Positions 8,748 to 19,327 are shown, counted from the stretch's first letter. The stretch is 64,000 nucleotides of DNA from Bryobacterales bacterium KBS 96 (GCA_000381625.1 KB906767.1:1652629-1716628); one strand, 5' to 3'. Program-made: numbers and translations. Notes: generated by a model from the sequence alone, not told the origin.

Positions 8748-9932
8748 ATGTCTAAATTGTCGATTCGCGATCTGGACCTGAAAGGCAAGACGGTCTTCAT
8801 TCGCGTTGATTTCAACGTGCCGCTTGCGCCAGGAGGCCGGGAGATTACCAGCGATAAGCGGATTCGCGCGTCGCTTCCAACCATTCAACACGCGCTCGAC
8901 CAGGGCGCGGCGGTTATCCTCGCCAGCCATCTCGGTCGTCCAAAAGGCAAGCCGAATGCGGAGATGAGTCTCGCTCCGGTGGCGCAGCGTCTGAGCGAAT
9001 TGCTGGGCAAACCAGTAAAGATGGCCCCCGATTGCGTAGGCGACGCGATCGCCGTACTGAAGCCGAAACCTGGCGAGGTTCTGCTCCTCGAAAACCTGCG
9101 GTTCCATAAGCAGGAAGAAGAGAACGAGCCGGAGTTTAGCAGGAGCCTCGCCTCGCTCGCGGATGTTTATGTGAACGATGCGTTCGGCTCCGCGCACCGC
9201 GCACATGCGTCGACGGTCGGGATGATTGCGCACGTGCCGCAAGCGGCCGCCGGCCTGTTGATGGATAAAGAAATTGAGTGGCTGACGAAGGCGACGAAGA
9301 ATCCCGACCGGCCGTGCGTATCGCTGCTCGGCGGAGCAAAGGTGTCGGATAAGATCGAGGTGATCGAAAATCTCATGGAGGTGGTCGATACACTTCTGAT
9401 TGGCGGCGCGATGGCCTATACATTCCTGCGAGCGCAAGGGCTGCCGACCGGTAAATCACTCGTCGAGCCAGACAAAATCGATCTCGCGAAGCAGCTCTTG
9501 CAAAAAGCGAAGGGAAAACTGCTGCTTCCTCTCGATCACGTGGTGGTGCGCGAAGTAAAACCGGGAGCGGCTTACGAAATCGTGGAGACCATTGGGGCGG
9601 ACCAGATCGCCGTCGATATCGGGCCAAAGACGACCGAGCAGTATTCGAAGGTAATAGCGGGATCGAAAACGATTATCTGGAACGGGCCGATGGGCATCTT
9701 TGAAATGCCGCCGTTCGATAAAGGCACAGTGGAGCTGGCGAAAGCCGTAGCGAACTCGGGGGCCGTTTCCGTTGTCGGCGGCGGCGATTCGGAGAAAGCC
9801 ATTAAATCGGCGGGACTTACGGGCAAGATCACGCATGTCTCGACGGGCGGCGGCGCTTCATTGGAATTTCTGGCGGGAATCGAACTGCCGGGAGTGGCGG
9901 CGCTACACGAGAAGACGGCCCTCGCGAATTAA
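8748..9932 (+). CDS. pgk: Phosphoglycerate kinase
   Basis: A cytoplasmic 394-residue glycolytic enzyme that transfers phosphate between 1,3-bisphosphoglycerate and ADP. The length is standard for bacterial PGK. Visible motifs are RVDFNVPL near the N-terminus, SHLGRPKG, the substrate-binding region [25 protein letters not shown], and the nucleotide-binding C-terminal block [10 protein letters not shown] with [13 protein letters not shown]. Other glycolytic genes such as gap or tpi are not adjacent in this window, so it appears to be transcribed alone. It is divergent from the metallo-beta-lactamase gene, sharing a short 67-bp promoter region. Confidence 0.97.
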   Translation: MSKLSIRDLDLKGKTVFIRVDFNVPLAPGGREITSDKRIRASLPTIQHALDQGAAVILASHLGRPKGKPNAEMSLAPVAQRLSELLGKPVKMAPDCVGDAIAVLKPKPGEVLLLENLRFHKQEEENEPEFSRSLASLADVYVNDAFGSAHRAHASTVGMIAHVPQAAAGLLMDKEIEWLTKATKNPDRPCVSLLGGAKVSDKIEVIENLMEVVDTLLIGGAMAYTFLRAQGLPTGKSLVEPDKIDLAKQLLQKAKGKLLLPLDHVVVREVKPGAAYEIVETIGADQIAVDIGPKTTEQYSKVIAGSKTIIWNGPMGIFEMPPFDKGTVELAKAVANSGAVSVVGGGDSEKAIKSAGLTGKITHVSTGGGASLEFLAGIELPGVAALHEKTALAN

Positions 9933-10003
9933 ATCGAAACCGCTTCCTTGGGGCGCGGCTCAGTTATGAGGACGAGGCATGCCCCGGCCATCCCGCCGAG
10001 TAA

Positions 10004-11665
10004 TTATTGGCCGTGGCCGGTGGGATGCGCTGCCTGGCCAGTGCAGACGAAGTTTGTGTAGTCGTTCGTGTCGCCGCTTCCCTTGTATTTTGCGATTTCG
10101 GGATAAGCGCAAAGCGGGCGCGTCATCTGAGCCCCTTTTCCAGGATCGCCGTCGAAGTATTTCGTCGCGATGATTTCGCGCGGAGCATCGCCCTTTTCGA
10201 CCCAGTCTTCGAGAGCGGTGTACACGCCGTGCTCCGGCCCCTTCGCCGTGGTTGTGCCGAGTTGCCCGAAGAAGCTCGGGCCCGGACCGCCGATGCAGTG
10301 CTGCATTCCAGGAACCATGTACAGGCGGACGAACTTAGCTGCCTCGGCGGCGCCCATGGCGGCAAGCACGCTGTTGTAGTAATTGATCGTATTGAGCGGC
10401 GAGATAGCCGGATCGTTCCAGCCATGATAGAGAATCAGCTTGCCCCCGCGCGCCTGAAACTTGCGCAAGTCCGGATCGGTCGCATTCAGGGCATGCGCGG
10501 TCTTCTCGTCAGCCGTTTGTTCAGCGGTGTCGATGTTCGCAGTGAGAGGATTCCAGGCCGGGTCGTCAAACACCATATAACGGAAATAGTTTTCGAGAAA
10601 GCCGGCGCCGAGGCTGGCTCCCGGAGCTTGGCCTGTCATCCAAAGACTCCAGCCGCCCGGTCCGGTTTCACCACCGGGCATGACCCCCGGGAAGATGCTC
10701 ACGCCATGCGACGTCCGGCCGCCAGCATACAGTTTTTTCAACGCCTCAACCTGTGGAGCCGTCAGGCAGCTGCGCGAATCGGGACCTTTACAAAGGAGCA
10801 CGGACGGATCGAAGTGGCATTTTGTAGGATCGTTGACGATTCCGTCTTTTACGCCGTCCTGGGCATCGCAAGCGGAAAGGACAGCAGCGCCGATGGCGGG
10901 AACTTTCGTGCTGGAAATATAGGCGGCGGGATTGCCGAACATGGCATGTGTCGCGCCGAGGCCGCCGGCCAGCAGATGCGTCCAGAAATTTGCCGGCGCT
11001 CCGGCGAGAATTCCGTCGAAATCGTCCGGAAACCGTTGCGCTTCCATGAGAGCTTCGCGTCCGCCATCGGAGCAGCTATCGAAATAGGCGTGCTGTGGCG
11101 GATGGCTGTAGAACGCCTGGATGATGCGCTTCGCATTCGCGGTTGTCTCGTGCAGGCCGCGGTAGCCGAAATCAATGACCTTTTCGGGATGCTTGTAAGC
11201 CCAGCTTGCATCCACGCTATCTCCTTCATGTCCGGTGTCCGTTGCCGCAGTCGCAAATCCGCGCTTGAGATTGCCGGCCATGGCGTGGAAATCGATGGCG
11301 CCCGCGAAGCCGCCATTGCCAACGCCAAGATATCTGCCGTTCCAGCCGGAGGCCGGAAGCCAAACTTCAAACCGGATATAGGAGTCGCTCGACGGTTTGA
11401 TTACTCCAGCAACGCGACAGAAGGCGGGCATCTTCTCAAGCGAGCCACCGTATGGCGGAGTGAATGTCCCAGCGGGAACCGATTGAGCAGTAGTGATGGT
11501 CGTGTTCGGGAGGTTCGTGCCCGATAAACTCTCGCATGTTGCCGCGGTCGCCGGAAACGCGCTCGCGGCTGCAATCGAAAACAGGATTGAAAGGACAGCG
11601 GCAAGAGGTCGCATGGCAGCGGGCATCATATCAATGGTTGCGCGAAAGCGGCGGAACATTTTCAT
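10004..11665 (-). CDS. Tannase/feruloyl esterase family protein, secreted
   Basis: A 553-residue alpha/beta hydrolase of the tannase/feruloyl esterase family, which cleaves galloyl or feruloyl esters of plant polyphenols. A signal peptide lies at about residues 18-42 (translation may begin at Met18), followed by CESLSGTNLPNTTI. The family's CS-D-HC catalytic arrangement is visible: SCSDGGREA holds the nucleophile serine next to a cysteine, the Asp is in YHGWNDPAISP, and the His-Cys pair is in GMQHCIGG. The gene starts 3 bp after the stop of the broken TonB receptor, so the two were probably co-transcribed. A 506-codon open frame on the opposite strand is a shadow of this gene. Confidence 0.9.
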   Translation of the reverse strand: MKMFRRFRATIDMMPAAMRPLAAVLSILFSIAAASAFPATAATCESLSGTNLPNTTITTAQSVPAGTFTPPYGGSLEKMPAFCRVAGVIKPSSDSYIRFEVWLPASGWNGRYLGVGNGGFAGAIDFHAMAGNLKRGFATAATDTGHEGDSVDASWAYKHPEKVIDFGYRGLHETTANAKRIIQAFYSHPPQHAYFDSCSDGGREALMEAQRFPDDFDGILAGAPANFWTHLLAGGLGATHAMFGNPAAYISSTKVPAIGAAVLSACDAQDGVKDGIVNDPTKCHFDPSVLLCKGPDSRSCLTAPQVEALKKLYAGGRTSHGVSIFPGVMPGGETGPGGWSLWMTGQAPGASLGAGFLENYFRYMVFDDPAWNPLTANIDTAEQTADEKTAHALNATDPDLRKFQARGGKLILYHGWNDPAISPLNTINYYNSVLAAMGAAEAAKFVRLYMVPGMQHCIGGPGPSFFGQLGTTTAKGPEHGVYTALEDWVEKGDAPREIIATKYFDGDPGKGAQMTRPLCAYPEIAKYKGSGDTNDYTNFVCTGQAAHPTGHGQ

Positions 11666-11668
11666 GAA

Positions 11669-14600
11669 TCACCAGATCACCTCCGCCGCAAACTGCACTA
11701 AACGCGACGGCCGGGCAGCGGCCCGCCCAAAATTGGACGAATCGAGGTATTGAATTACCGGTGTGGAAGAACCGGGCGGAGGGGATGCGATCGAGGATGC
11801 CAGCGTGGCTCCCGCAAATGCAAACTGCGCGTGATTGAAGGCGTTGAAGAGTTCACCCCGGAGTTGCACGCGCAAGCGCTCGGTCAGCGGCAAATCCTTC
11901 AATAAGGCGAGGTCAAAATTGTTTATGCCGGGGCCGTGAAAGGCATTGCGAGCCAAATTGCCGTAGTGCCCGAACGGCGGCGCGATGAAATTTTGCGACG
12001 TCAGATAGATGCCATTCGATTCCCGAACATCGCGATGAACCGGCGGGCCAACGACATCCGGATAAGATGGCGCCGAGCCGCCGGTAAAGGACGTATCGAC
12101 GCCCATATTCACCGAATACGGGGCGCCGGATTCAAACGTCGAGATTCCCGATACCGTCCAGCCACCCACAAACTTTTTCCACCGAGGTCCATTCAGCCAC
12201 GTCTCGCCTAATGGCAGTGCATACATCCAACTCGCGACAAAGCGCTGCGGGCGGTCGTAATCCGAATAGCTTTTGCCTAAGCTGAGATTGGATGTAACGG
12301 CCGGGGGCTGCTGCTCCGCCGAAGCCATATCGAGCGCCTTCGACCATGTGTATACAGCCGAGAAATTCAAACGGCTTCCCCACCGGCCCTCGGCTTTGAG
12401 ATTCATGGCGTGATACCAGGATTGAGCGATATTTTTTGTGTATTGGTATCTGAGGGCGACGTTAGGAAAGGGCGCTCGCGCGGTCGCCAGAGGCACGTTC
12501 AACGAGGGATATGCCAGTAGGAGCGCAAGCTCCTGGCTATCCGGCAGCGGCGGCGTATTCACCAGAACGCTGAATGGATTCTTCACTCCGTGGTTGCCCA
12601 GATATTCAACGGAGAGCAGCAGGTTGTTGGCGATCTGATGCTGGGCGCTGGCGGTCCACTGATAGAGCCGGGGATCGCGGTTGCGCGGATCGTCTCCTTC
12701 GCTCGCAACCCCGGTGGGAGGCGACGGTGGCCAGAACTGGGAGTCGCGCAACGGTTGGCCCAGCGGCGCGGCCGGCGGCAGGTTGATTAGCAGATTTTGA
12801 AAGAGGAATGGCGGCGAAAGCATCTCAAATGCGAGGGAATTCGCATCCTGCAGCGCGAAATACGTTCCGAAACCGGCGCGAATCGCCGTCTTGTTGTCAT
12901 TAAATGGGCGATAAGCGAGGCCGATGCGCGGCTGGAAATCCTGCCACGCCGGGTCCACCAACGAGCCGCGTATCAGCGGTCGTCCCATACCTTGCACAAC
13001 GCCTTGCCCTGGCAGGTAGTAATCGGGGCTGCCGCCCAGCAGGAAGCGGCCGCCCATCGCGCGGCTGACCGCGCTCACATCCAGCGTTCCCATGCGGTTG
13101 AGCCCGGTATCGCGGTCGTGCCAGCGCTGCGGAAATTCGTAGCGCAGGCCGGCGCTGATCGTTAGCCGGCGCGACACGTTCCAATGGTCTTGAAGATAGC
13201 CGGCGTAAACGGAACGTTCCACCATGTCGGCTTTTGCCCGTGCCTTGAAACGTCAAGCCCTCGAACGGCACGCCTAAAAGGAAATCCGCGAACCCAGCGC
13301 CTGTGAATCCGAGTTGCGGGGTCAGGCCATCGACATACACAAAGAACGCATTCAGGTTCACCGTATTCCAGAAATGCGCGCGAATCAGCTCAAAACCCGC
13401 CTGAAGTTGATGCCGCCTGCGCGAATAGGAGAGGTTGTCGCTGAAGTCCCATGAATCCTCGAGCGAAAAGTTCCGGTCGGAGATTGCGCCATTGCCGAAC
13501 GTACTCGTGTAGCCGGCAAACGCAACGGTAGGAAATAGAGACGGGATACTGGTCGGGGTGTTTTGGAAGGTGAAGGCTCCGCCGGCATCCTGCTGCTGTT
13601 GCAGTGTGGCTCGCAAGCGCGTGTAGCCAACCCGGAATTCGTTAACCAGGGACGGACTGAACACGTGAATTTCATTGATCCCGGCAAGGTATGATCGCGT
13701 GACGCCATCAACCGCCGAAATCGGATTGGGCGACGCGGTTGACACTTCGATGGCGGGCTCTATTTGAAAATTGCCGAAGAGAGTGTCGCTGTCGCTAAAG
13801 CGGTGGTCGATGCGGCCGATGTACTGGTTCTGATTCGTGCGCCCCGGCTGGTCGCCGACGAAATTGAAGCCCAGACCTTGCGACTGGCAGGCAAGGCAAT
13901 TCGCGGGCAGAAAGGCGACAGGAAGAAACTTCGAGGCGAACGGCGACCACCGGGCTGAGGGAATTTGGTTACCAGGAAAAGCCAGCACTGTTTGCGGATC
14001 GACGACTGGCCCGAAGTTCCGCATCGCGCTGCCGCTTAGAGGGTTAACTCCCGAGAAATCGCCCTGAAGCGTCTGCGCGGTTGGATAAATGCCGGTCACT
14101 TGCGACCGCGTTCGGATTCTGGTGAGCTGAACGTTGCCGAAGAAAAACGTGCGGTCTTTTTTGACCGGGCCTCCGAGGGCGCCGCCGAACTGGTTGTAAC
14201 GCAACTGATCGGGTGTCGTTCGGAAACTGGAGGTCACAAGATCGCGCTCGATGTTTCGGCGCCGGCCGTTAGCCTCAGCAAACTGAATACATCCCGGCCA
14301 TTGAGCGGCAAATCCTCAATTTGGCGCGAGTCGACAAGCTGACCGATTTCCGCCGTTTCCGTCTTCACCAGCGGAGTGGACGATTGCACCTGAATACTAG
14401 TCCCGAGTGATGCAGGCTGGAGCGTGGCGTCCTGCCGAACGACGCTCGCCACGTGCGTTTGGATGCCCTGAAACCGCAGTTCGCCAAACTGTGGCGCGCT
14501 ATAGACAACGGTATAGGTTCCTACAGGTAGATGGTCGAAAACATACTCACCGGCGGAATTCGTTTGTTTGTCGTAGGTAGTGCCGGTCTCCTGTTGCGTG

Positions 14601-14737
14601 GCGGCGACCGCCGCTCCGGGAATCACTGCGCCCGATCCGTCGCGAACCGTTCCGACGAGAGAGCCAAGCGCCTGCGCTGAGCCTGAAGGCGCCAGCAAAA
14701 GCAGGGCAATGCCAAGATGCAAGCCGATTTTGTTCAT
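11669..14737 (-). pseudogene. TonB-dependent receptor, disrupted (plug deletion plus frameshift)
   Basis: Three consecutive minus-strand frames together spell one Oar-like receptor. The first (14737-14234) has a signal peptide, the carboxypeptidase-regulatory domain (GSLVGTVRDGSGAVIPGAAV) and the plug start DLPLNGRDVFSLLRLTAGAE. The second (reading from about 14280 to 13235) begins at RTTPDQLRYNQFGGALGGPV, so about 85-90 plug residues are missing compared with the intact receptor at 2802-6092. These include the LDG and SAEFG/TKSGTN-type motifs. The third frame (13235-11669) continues the barrel to a terminal Trp (AAEVIW). The second shift sits at a run of four T (13232-13235, plus strand); with three T the text reads FQGTGKADMVERSVYAGY. 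A sequencing error could explain the homopolymer shift, but not the deletion unless the assembly is wrong. Confidence 0.85.
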
Positions 14738-14872
14738 CAGTGTTCTGTTTGAGTGGAATGAAGCAACAGCCTGACAGTATCATTCAACAGAAGGCGGGAG
14801 TACACTGTCATTGAATCATCAAGTTCCTGAAGGTTGGCGCAGTTCTCTCGCGATCAGAGAACCTGAGTGTCT

Positions 14873-16513
14873 ATGAGTTCCAGGACGCGTACTCCGGGGA
14901 TTTCTAAACCGAATCCGAGCGTGGCGGACCCTGCACGACCTGCGAGACGGGACAAGCTCCTTCGCACGCTCTTGCGCTACCTGATCTGTCTGGCAATGCT
15001 GGCGATTCCGGCTGCCATTACCTTCGTGCTCAAGCTTAATCCGCGTTTTGGTCCCATTATCAGCGCATCTTACGTGGCTACCATTTCCGTGGCCGCTTGG
15101 TGGGGTGGAGTCTGGGCGGGAATTCTGGTAAGCTGCGCAACGGTTCCGGTATTGACGGTTGTGGCAACCAGCGGCAAAACGATTCTTCCGCCGCATTTAG
15201 ATCCGGTCGGCCTATCCGTGCTGTTCTTTATCTCCATCCTGATCAGCCGAGTGGCGCAAAACCGCAAACGTATTGAACAGATGCTCCGATCGGCAAACGA
15301 AATACTTGAACAAAGCGTGAAGGAACGAACAGCCGAGCTCGAGCGCGCGAGGACTTGGTTGGAGATCACCCTTGCGAGTATTGGAGACGCTGTGATCGCC
15401 ACGCATCGCGACGGCAGCATCGCTTTCATGAACGGCGTGGCGGAAGATCTAACGGGATGGGTTCAGACGGAAGCTTCAGACCGCCGGCTTACGGAAGTAT
15501 TCGTAATCGTAAACGAAGAAACCAGGCAGCCGGGCGAAGATCCCGTAGCCCGGGTTCTGCGGACCGGCGCGGTGGTGGGTCTCGCGAATCACACTCTGCT
15601 CATTTCGCGGGACGGGCGCGAAATCCCTATCGACGATAGCGCAGCGCCAATTCGCGACAGAAGCGGCGAAATAGCCGGAGTCGTTTTGATATTCCGCGAT
15701 GTCACTGAGCGCCGTGCAAGCGAGCAGGCCGCCGAACGCGCCCGCGTGTCGCTCGAGCGCACAAACGAAGAGCTCCAGCAATTCGCTTACGCCGTTTCGC
15801 ACGACTTGCAGGAGCCGCTTCGCAACGTCACCATTTACACGCAACTCCTCGGCCGGAGATATAGCGGCAAGCTGGACAGCGACGCCGAACAATACATCGG
15901 TTTTGCAGTAAATGGAGCGGTGCGCATGCAGATGCTATTGAAAGACCTGCTCGCGTATACGCAGGCGTCCGACCGGACTGAGCAAGCGGCCAACCCGATC
16001 GACGCCAACAGCGTGGTCCAGAACGTCCTATCGAACCTGCAAGCAACCATTGACGAGAGCGGCGCAACCGTTACATACGATATGCTCCCGGCGATCCGGA
16101 TGGAGGAGGTCCATTTGGAACAGCTTTTTCAGAATCTGATCGGCAATGGGATCAAATACCGCAGCGAAGAACCTCCTCGAATTCACATTTCGGCTGCCCG
16201 CGCGGGAAACGAGTGGACGTTTCGTGTCGCCGACAATGGGATCGGCATCGATCCGCGCTACAAGGACAACATTTTCGGTCTCTTCAAGCGTCTCCATACT
16301 TCTGAGAAATACGCGGGTACAGGCATTGGCCTTGCTATTTGCCAGAAGACTGTTCAAAAGTATGGAGGCCGCATTTGGGTGGAGCCCGGCACAGGCGGCG
16401 GGTCCGTTTTCTGTTTCACGACTCCGGCGGAGCCGGCCCTCAAAACACGGGCAAAAGCGAGCGCGGCGGGACAACAATCTACTCCTCTGCCTCCCCAAGC
16501 CATACCCGGATGA
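14873..16513 (+). CDS. Membrane PAS-domain sensor histidine kinase
   Basis: A protein of about 546 residues; a GTG two codons upstream is an alternative start. Three to four membrane segments (roughly residues 35-130, DUF4118-like) are followed by a short coiled coil (LEQSVKERTAELERA) and a PAS domain (about 165-280). The dimerisation domain has the phospho-acceptor His in AVSHDLQEPLRN, and the HATPase domain shows NLIGNGIKYRSEEP (N box), VADNGIGID (G1) and GTGIGLAICQK (G2). It autophosphorylates and passes phosphate to a response regulator, but none is encoded nearby, so this is an orphan kinase. The SHDLQEPLR type resembles phytochrome-related kinases. Its 3' end overlaps the convergent channel gene by 35 bp. 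Confidence 0.9.
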   Translation: MSSRTRTPGISKPNPSVADPARPARRDKLLRTLLRYLICLAMLAIPAAITFVLKLNPRFGPIISASYVATISVAAWWGGVWAGILVSCATVPVLTVVATSGKTILPPHLDPVGLSVLFFISILISRVAQNRKRIEQMLRSANEILEQSVKERTAELERARTWLEITLASIGDAVIATHRDGSIAFMNGVAEDLTGWVQTEASDRRLTEVFVIVNEETRQPGEDPVARVLRTGAVVGLANHTLLISRDGREIPIDDSAAPIRDRSGEIAGVVLIFRDVTERRASEQAAERARVSLERTNEELQQFAYAVSHDLQEPLRNVTIYTQLLGRRYSGKLDSDAEQYIGFAVNGAVRMQMLLKDLLAYTQASDRTEQAANPIDANSVVQNVLSNLQATIDESGATVTYDMLPAIRMEEVHLEQLFQNLIGNGIKYRSEEPPRIHISAARAGNEWTFRVADNGIGIDPRYKDNIFGLFKRLHTSEKYAGTGIGLAICQKTVQKYGGRIWVEPGTGGGSVFCFTTPAEPALKTRAKASAAGQQSTPLPPQAIPG

Positions 16514-17579
16514 TCCGCCTTACCCGGCCCGATTCCTGCAGTCGAAGCAAATTGATATTCAGATCGTGCACCACAGGGGAATGTAGTGGCGCCGCAAATC
16601 CGTAGCCCTGGTGCATGTATTCGGCTTTGGAAACCGCCAGATCGGAGTCATGTTCCTGTTGCAACAGATATAAAAGTTGCGGCCTGTCGAAGAGGAAGGC
16701 ATCCACTTTTCGCTCTTTTACAAGATCGTAGCCCTGCTGAATGGATTCGACCGGCTGCACTTTCGCGTGGGACTCAAGCGCAAGTTCCTGCCCCGGCGAA
16801 TGATCCAGCGCGGCGACGCGCTTGCCTGGAAACTGCGCGGCTGAAGAGATGGCGACTGTCTTCATACCGGTGAGCGTCAGGGTGCTAGCGATGCCCGCCA
16901 CCAGAGATGTCGCCGTGATAATCGACACGATCATCCAGATCGACGTCACCAAGCGACCCAAAACCGTCCTGGGCGCGCGATCCCCATATCCAACAGTCGT
17001 CATGGTGACGACCGCCAGCCAGATACCGTTCGCGATGCCGGGAGCGGCACGGCGCGGAAACTGATCCGACGACTCATCTCGTTCGGCCAGCCATATCAAC
17101 GTTCCAACCAGCGCCAGGGTGAAGGATAGAACGGCTATTGCCCAAAAGAACGATTCGCTGAAGAATGGCCTGACTCTCTCCCAGATAGTGGGCGCATCCG
17201 TGCGAGAAAGGATAGAGAGGCTTGACCCGAAGTAGGGCTCGGTGAATAACACTCGATGCGCGCGCTCAGCCGTGATGCTCACTGGCCCAACGACAAGATC
17301 GGCCTCACCGGCCGCAACGGCCGAGAGGGCTTCGGGCACACTCTCATACATGTGAAAACGGTAACGCCAATCGGCCTGTGCCGCGGCCTCCTGCCAGATT
17401 TCGACCGAGATGCCCTCGAGCCCAGAATCCTTTTTGACAACAAAGGGCTCGGACCCGGCGACCGCAACGCGGAGGACTTGCGGCACACTTGGAGCCGCTT
17501 TGGCCTTTTGCGGGACTGACTGGCCTCCGCTCGCGAAAGCCGCGAAGCACAGCGCAAATCGACAGAGGAAATATCCCAT
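16479..17579 (-). CDS. GluR0-type ligand-gated potassium channel (prokaryotic ionotropic glutamate receptor)
   Basis: A 366-residue protein in which a periplasmic solute-binding domain is split by a potassium-channel pore. The order is: signal peptide (1-28), lobe S1 (about 35-135), helix M1 (142-164), pore helix and selectivity filter TTVGYGD (194-200), helix M2 (208-233), lobe S2 (about 240-366). S1 contains GPVSITAERAHRVLFTEPYF, matching the glutamate-receptor/amino-acid-binding motif in which the arginine (R106) binds the ligand's carboxylate. This architecture and filter are those of Synechocystis GluR0, a potassium-selective channel opened by amino acids. The ligand here is unknown. It is convergent with the histidine kinase gene, and the phosphoribosyltransferase lies upstream on the same strand 68 bp away. 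Confidence 0.9.
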   Translation of the reverse strand: MGYFLCRFALCFAAFASGGQSVPQKAKAAPSVPQVLRVAVAGSEPFVVKKDSGLEGISVEIWQEAAAQADWRYRFHMYESVPEALSAVAAGEADLVVGPVSITAERAHRVLFTEPYFGSSLSILSRTDAPTIWERVRPFFSESFFWAIAVLSFTLALVGTLIWLAERDESSDQFPRRAAPGIANGIWLAVVTMTTVGYGDRAPRTVLGRLVTSIWMIVSIITATSLVAGIASTLTLTGMKTVAISSAAQFPGKRVAALDHSPGQELALESHAKVQPVESIQQGYDLVKERKVDAFLFDRPQLLYLLQQEHDSDLAVSKAEYMHQGYGFAAPLHSPVVHDLNINLLRLQESGRVRRIIRVWLGEAEE

Positions 17580-17647
17580 CGAGTCACTCGCATTCAGACA
17601 CGTTAGGCCGATTCAAAGTTCATCGCAATCTCCGAAACCCGGGTGCG

Positions 17648-18304
17648 CTAGCTGGGCGATTCGCCACGGGATTCAGCAAGCAGACTACGAACCTCCGCGT
17701 CGCTTGTCTGCGAGAAATCTTCGTACCAGGAACCGACCGCGAGGAATGGCTCGGGCGTGGCGGCGCAGACGACTTGATCCACCTCCTGGCGTATAGATTC
17801 ACAGGCGGAAGGCGGAGCGACCGGAATCGCCACCACGATCTGCCGCGGTTCCTGAGCTCTAACGCTTCGAACGGCGGCAAGCATTGTCGCGCCCGTGGCA
17901 AGGCCGTCGTCCACAAGAATCACCGTACGCCCTTTTATGGGAATTAATGCGCGGCTCCCACGATAAAGCTGCTCGCGCCGCTCCAATTCGGCAGCCTGTT
18001 CAGCGGTTACCCGCTCGATCAACTCCTGCGGCGTCTGCAGATGTGCAATGAGCGCTCGATTGAGGACTCGTACGCCTCCGCTCGCAATCGCGCCAATCGC
18101 CAACTCCTCTTCGCCCGGCAAACCCAGCTTGCGGACAACGTAGACATCCATCGGAGCCTTCAGCGCCTGGGCCACCTCAAACGCCACCGGCACGCCTCCG
18201 CGAGGCAGCGCCAGCACTACGGTGTCCCGATCGTCTACAGCTTTCACGACTTGAGCGGCCAGAACTTTGCCGGCCTCGCTGCGGTTCCGGAATGGGGGCA
18301 TCAA
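17648..18304 (-). CDS. Phosphoribosyltransferase domain protein
   Basis: A 218-residue cytoplasmic protein of the PRTase type I fold. The PRPP-binding loop VILVDDGLATGATM is clear at about residues 130-143, and VLALPRGGVPVAFEVA near the N-terminus is the usual start of this subfamily. Proteins of this group, often annotated simply as phosphoribosyltransferase, are widespread in soil bacteria, frequently fused or adjacent to dienelactone-hydrolase-like proteins, and have no assigned substrate. No such partner is seen here. It is upstream of the GluR0-type channel on the same strand, so co-transcription is possible but no functional link is known. Confidence 0.85.
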   Translation of the reverse strand: MMPPFRNRSEAGKVLAAQVVKAVDDRDTVVLALPRGGVPVAFEVAQALKAPMDVYVVRKLGLPGEEELAIGAIASGGVRVLNRALIAHLQTPQELIERVTAEQAAELERREQLYRGSRALIPIKGRTVILVDDGLATGATMLAAVRSVRAQEPRQIVVAIPVAPPSACESIRQEVDQVVCAATPEPFLAVGSWYEDFSQTSDAEVRSLLAESRGESPS

Positions 18305-18442
18305 GCCAGTATCTTCCCCGTCCAGGATGCCACGTCCCTGGGCCGCTCCGCTTCACTGTTTATGGCTTGCCGATTGATTGGAACTAAGGTCGTGCTAAGC
18401 AGCCTTCGACGTGAGATGCCGTCACCTTTCACGAACAGCACG

Positions 18443-19144
18443 CTACATGCCTCCCGCCGGAGATGGCTCCGGGAGAAGACGGAGGCCGCTGGAAGCGCCT
18501 TGGCGCTGCTCCAATTTCACATTCGCAAAAATTGCAGTCTCCAGCACGCCGGCGTTGTGCGAGCAAACGCCGAGGCCGATGTAGACCGGATCTTGCAGGT
18601 TCACGGTGACGGGCCCACTTGCCGTCCGTTCGCCACCTTTGGGACCTGCCCCGATCGTGAATTGATTTCCATGCCGTTCGATCCGAATCTCTTCGGGGGC
18701 GTTCACCTTCGATTGAATTTCCTGCGTATCCGCGCCCGCCGCCGGCCTGTATTGCAGAGAAGTCAATCCCACGCCGTGCAGCGCGACGTCGGCATAGGCC
18801 GAATCCGGATCGAGCGACTGGCGGATCATAAGGATTGCCTTTCGATGAGCCTCAACACCCTGCCCGACGAAGTGAACGTCCGCGGTCAACGTGGCATCGC
18901 CGGAGATCTGCTTGTAGACATATTGAAATGCGTCTGTCTTCGCCCAGATATTGGCTCCGCCGCCTGTAATGACATACTCGTCTTTCTTGGCGTTGTACTT
19001 CGCTTTCCCTTTTTTCGGCGTTACGCCAATATCTTTATGCTTCTGAAAGATTCCTAACCTGGCGGCGAAACCTGTCCCGGTAGTGCTCACCGCAACGACT
19101 ACCGCGGCAATGCAGACCAATCCGATGGCGGCGGCTCTTTTCAT
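18443..19144 (-). CDS. Secreted protein of unknown function with lectin-like beta-sandwich features
   Basis: A 233-residue protein with a signal peptide (MKRAAAIGLVCIAAVVVAVS). The mature part carries a pattern seen in DUF1349/concanavalin-like sandwich domains: YVITGGGANIWAKTDAFQYVYKQISGDATLTADV, then AILMIRQSLDPDSAYADVALHG and PVYIGLGVCSHN. In related proteins this block is attached to TolB-like WD40 propellers; here it stands alone. The C-terminal ~25 residues are Gly/Pro-rich and look disordered. No catalytic residues can be named. The gene lies alone between the phosphoribosyltransferase and the divergent regulator. Confidence 0.7.
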   Translation of the reverse strand: MKRAAAIGLVCIAAVVVAVSTTGTGFAARLGIFQKHKDIGVTPKKGKAKYNAKKDEYVITGGGANIWAKTDAFQYVYKQISGDATLTADVHFVGQGVEAHRKAILMIRQSLDPDSAYADVALHGVGLTSLQYRPAAGADTQEIQSKVNAPEEIRIERHGNQFTIGAGPKGGERTASGPVTVNLQDPVYIGLGVCSHNAGVLETAIFANVKLEQRQGASSGLRLLPEPSPAGGM

Positions 19145-19327
19145 AATGGCGACCTCGAAACAGAATTGCGGTGTTGGGACACGGAAATACTATCATTCGT
19201 GCCATACGGCTCGCTCCGAAAAGCTCTCGGCGAAGGGGTCGAACCTTCGAACTAGCTCCTTTGTACTAACATATAATCGACTCACGACCTGAGTCCCGAG
19301 CGGCTCCCAGGATCTTCGTAGCCTCGT

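Noticed and set aside
8681-8884. Longer metallo-beta-lactamase start at 8884
   Set aside because: It would overlap pgk by 137 bp and add 68 residues without family similarity; the start at 8680 begins a signal peptide.
10007-11527. A 506-codon open frame on the plus strand
   Set aside because: It lies wholly antisense to the tannase-family gene, has Arg/Ala/Val-rich low-complexity translation without any domain, and is explained by the high GC content and codon bias of the real gene.
11669-14237. Two separate proteins in place of one broken receptor
   Set aside because: The segments are consecutive parts of one Oar-like receptor in different frames. Neither has its own signal peptide, and the middle one ends in out-of-frame Arg-rich text after SRHGG.
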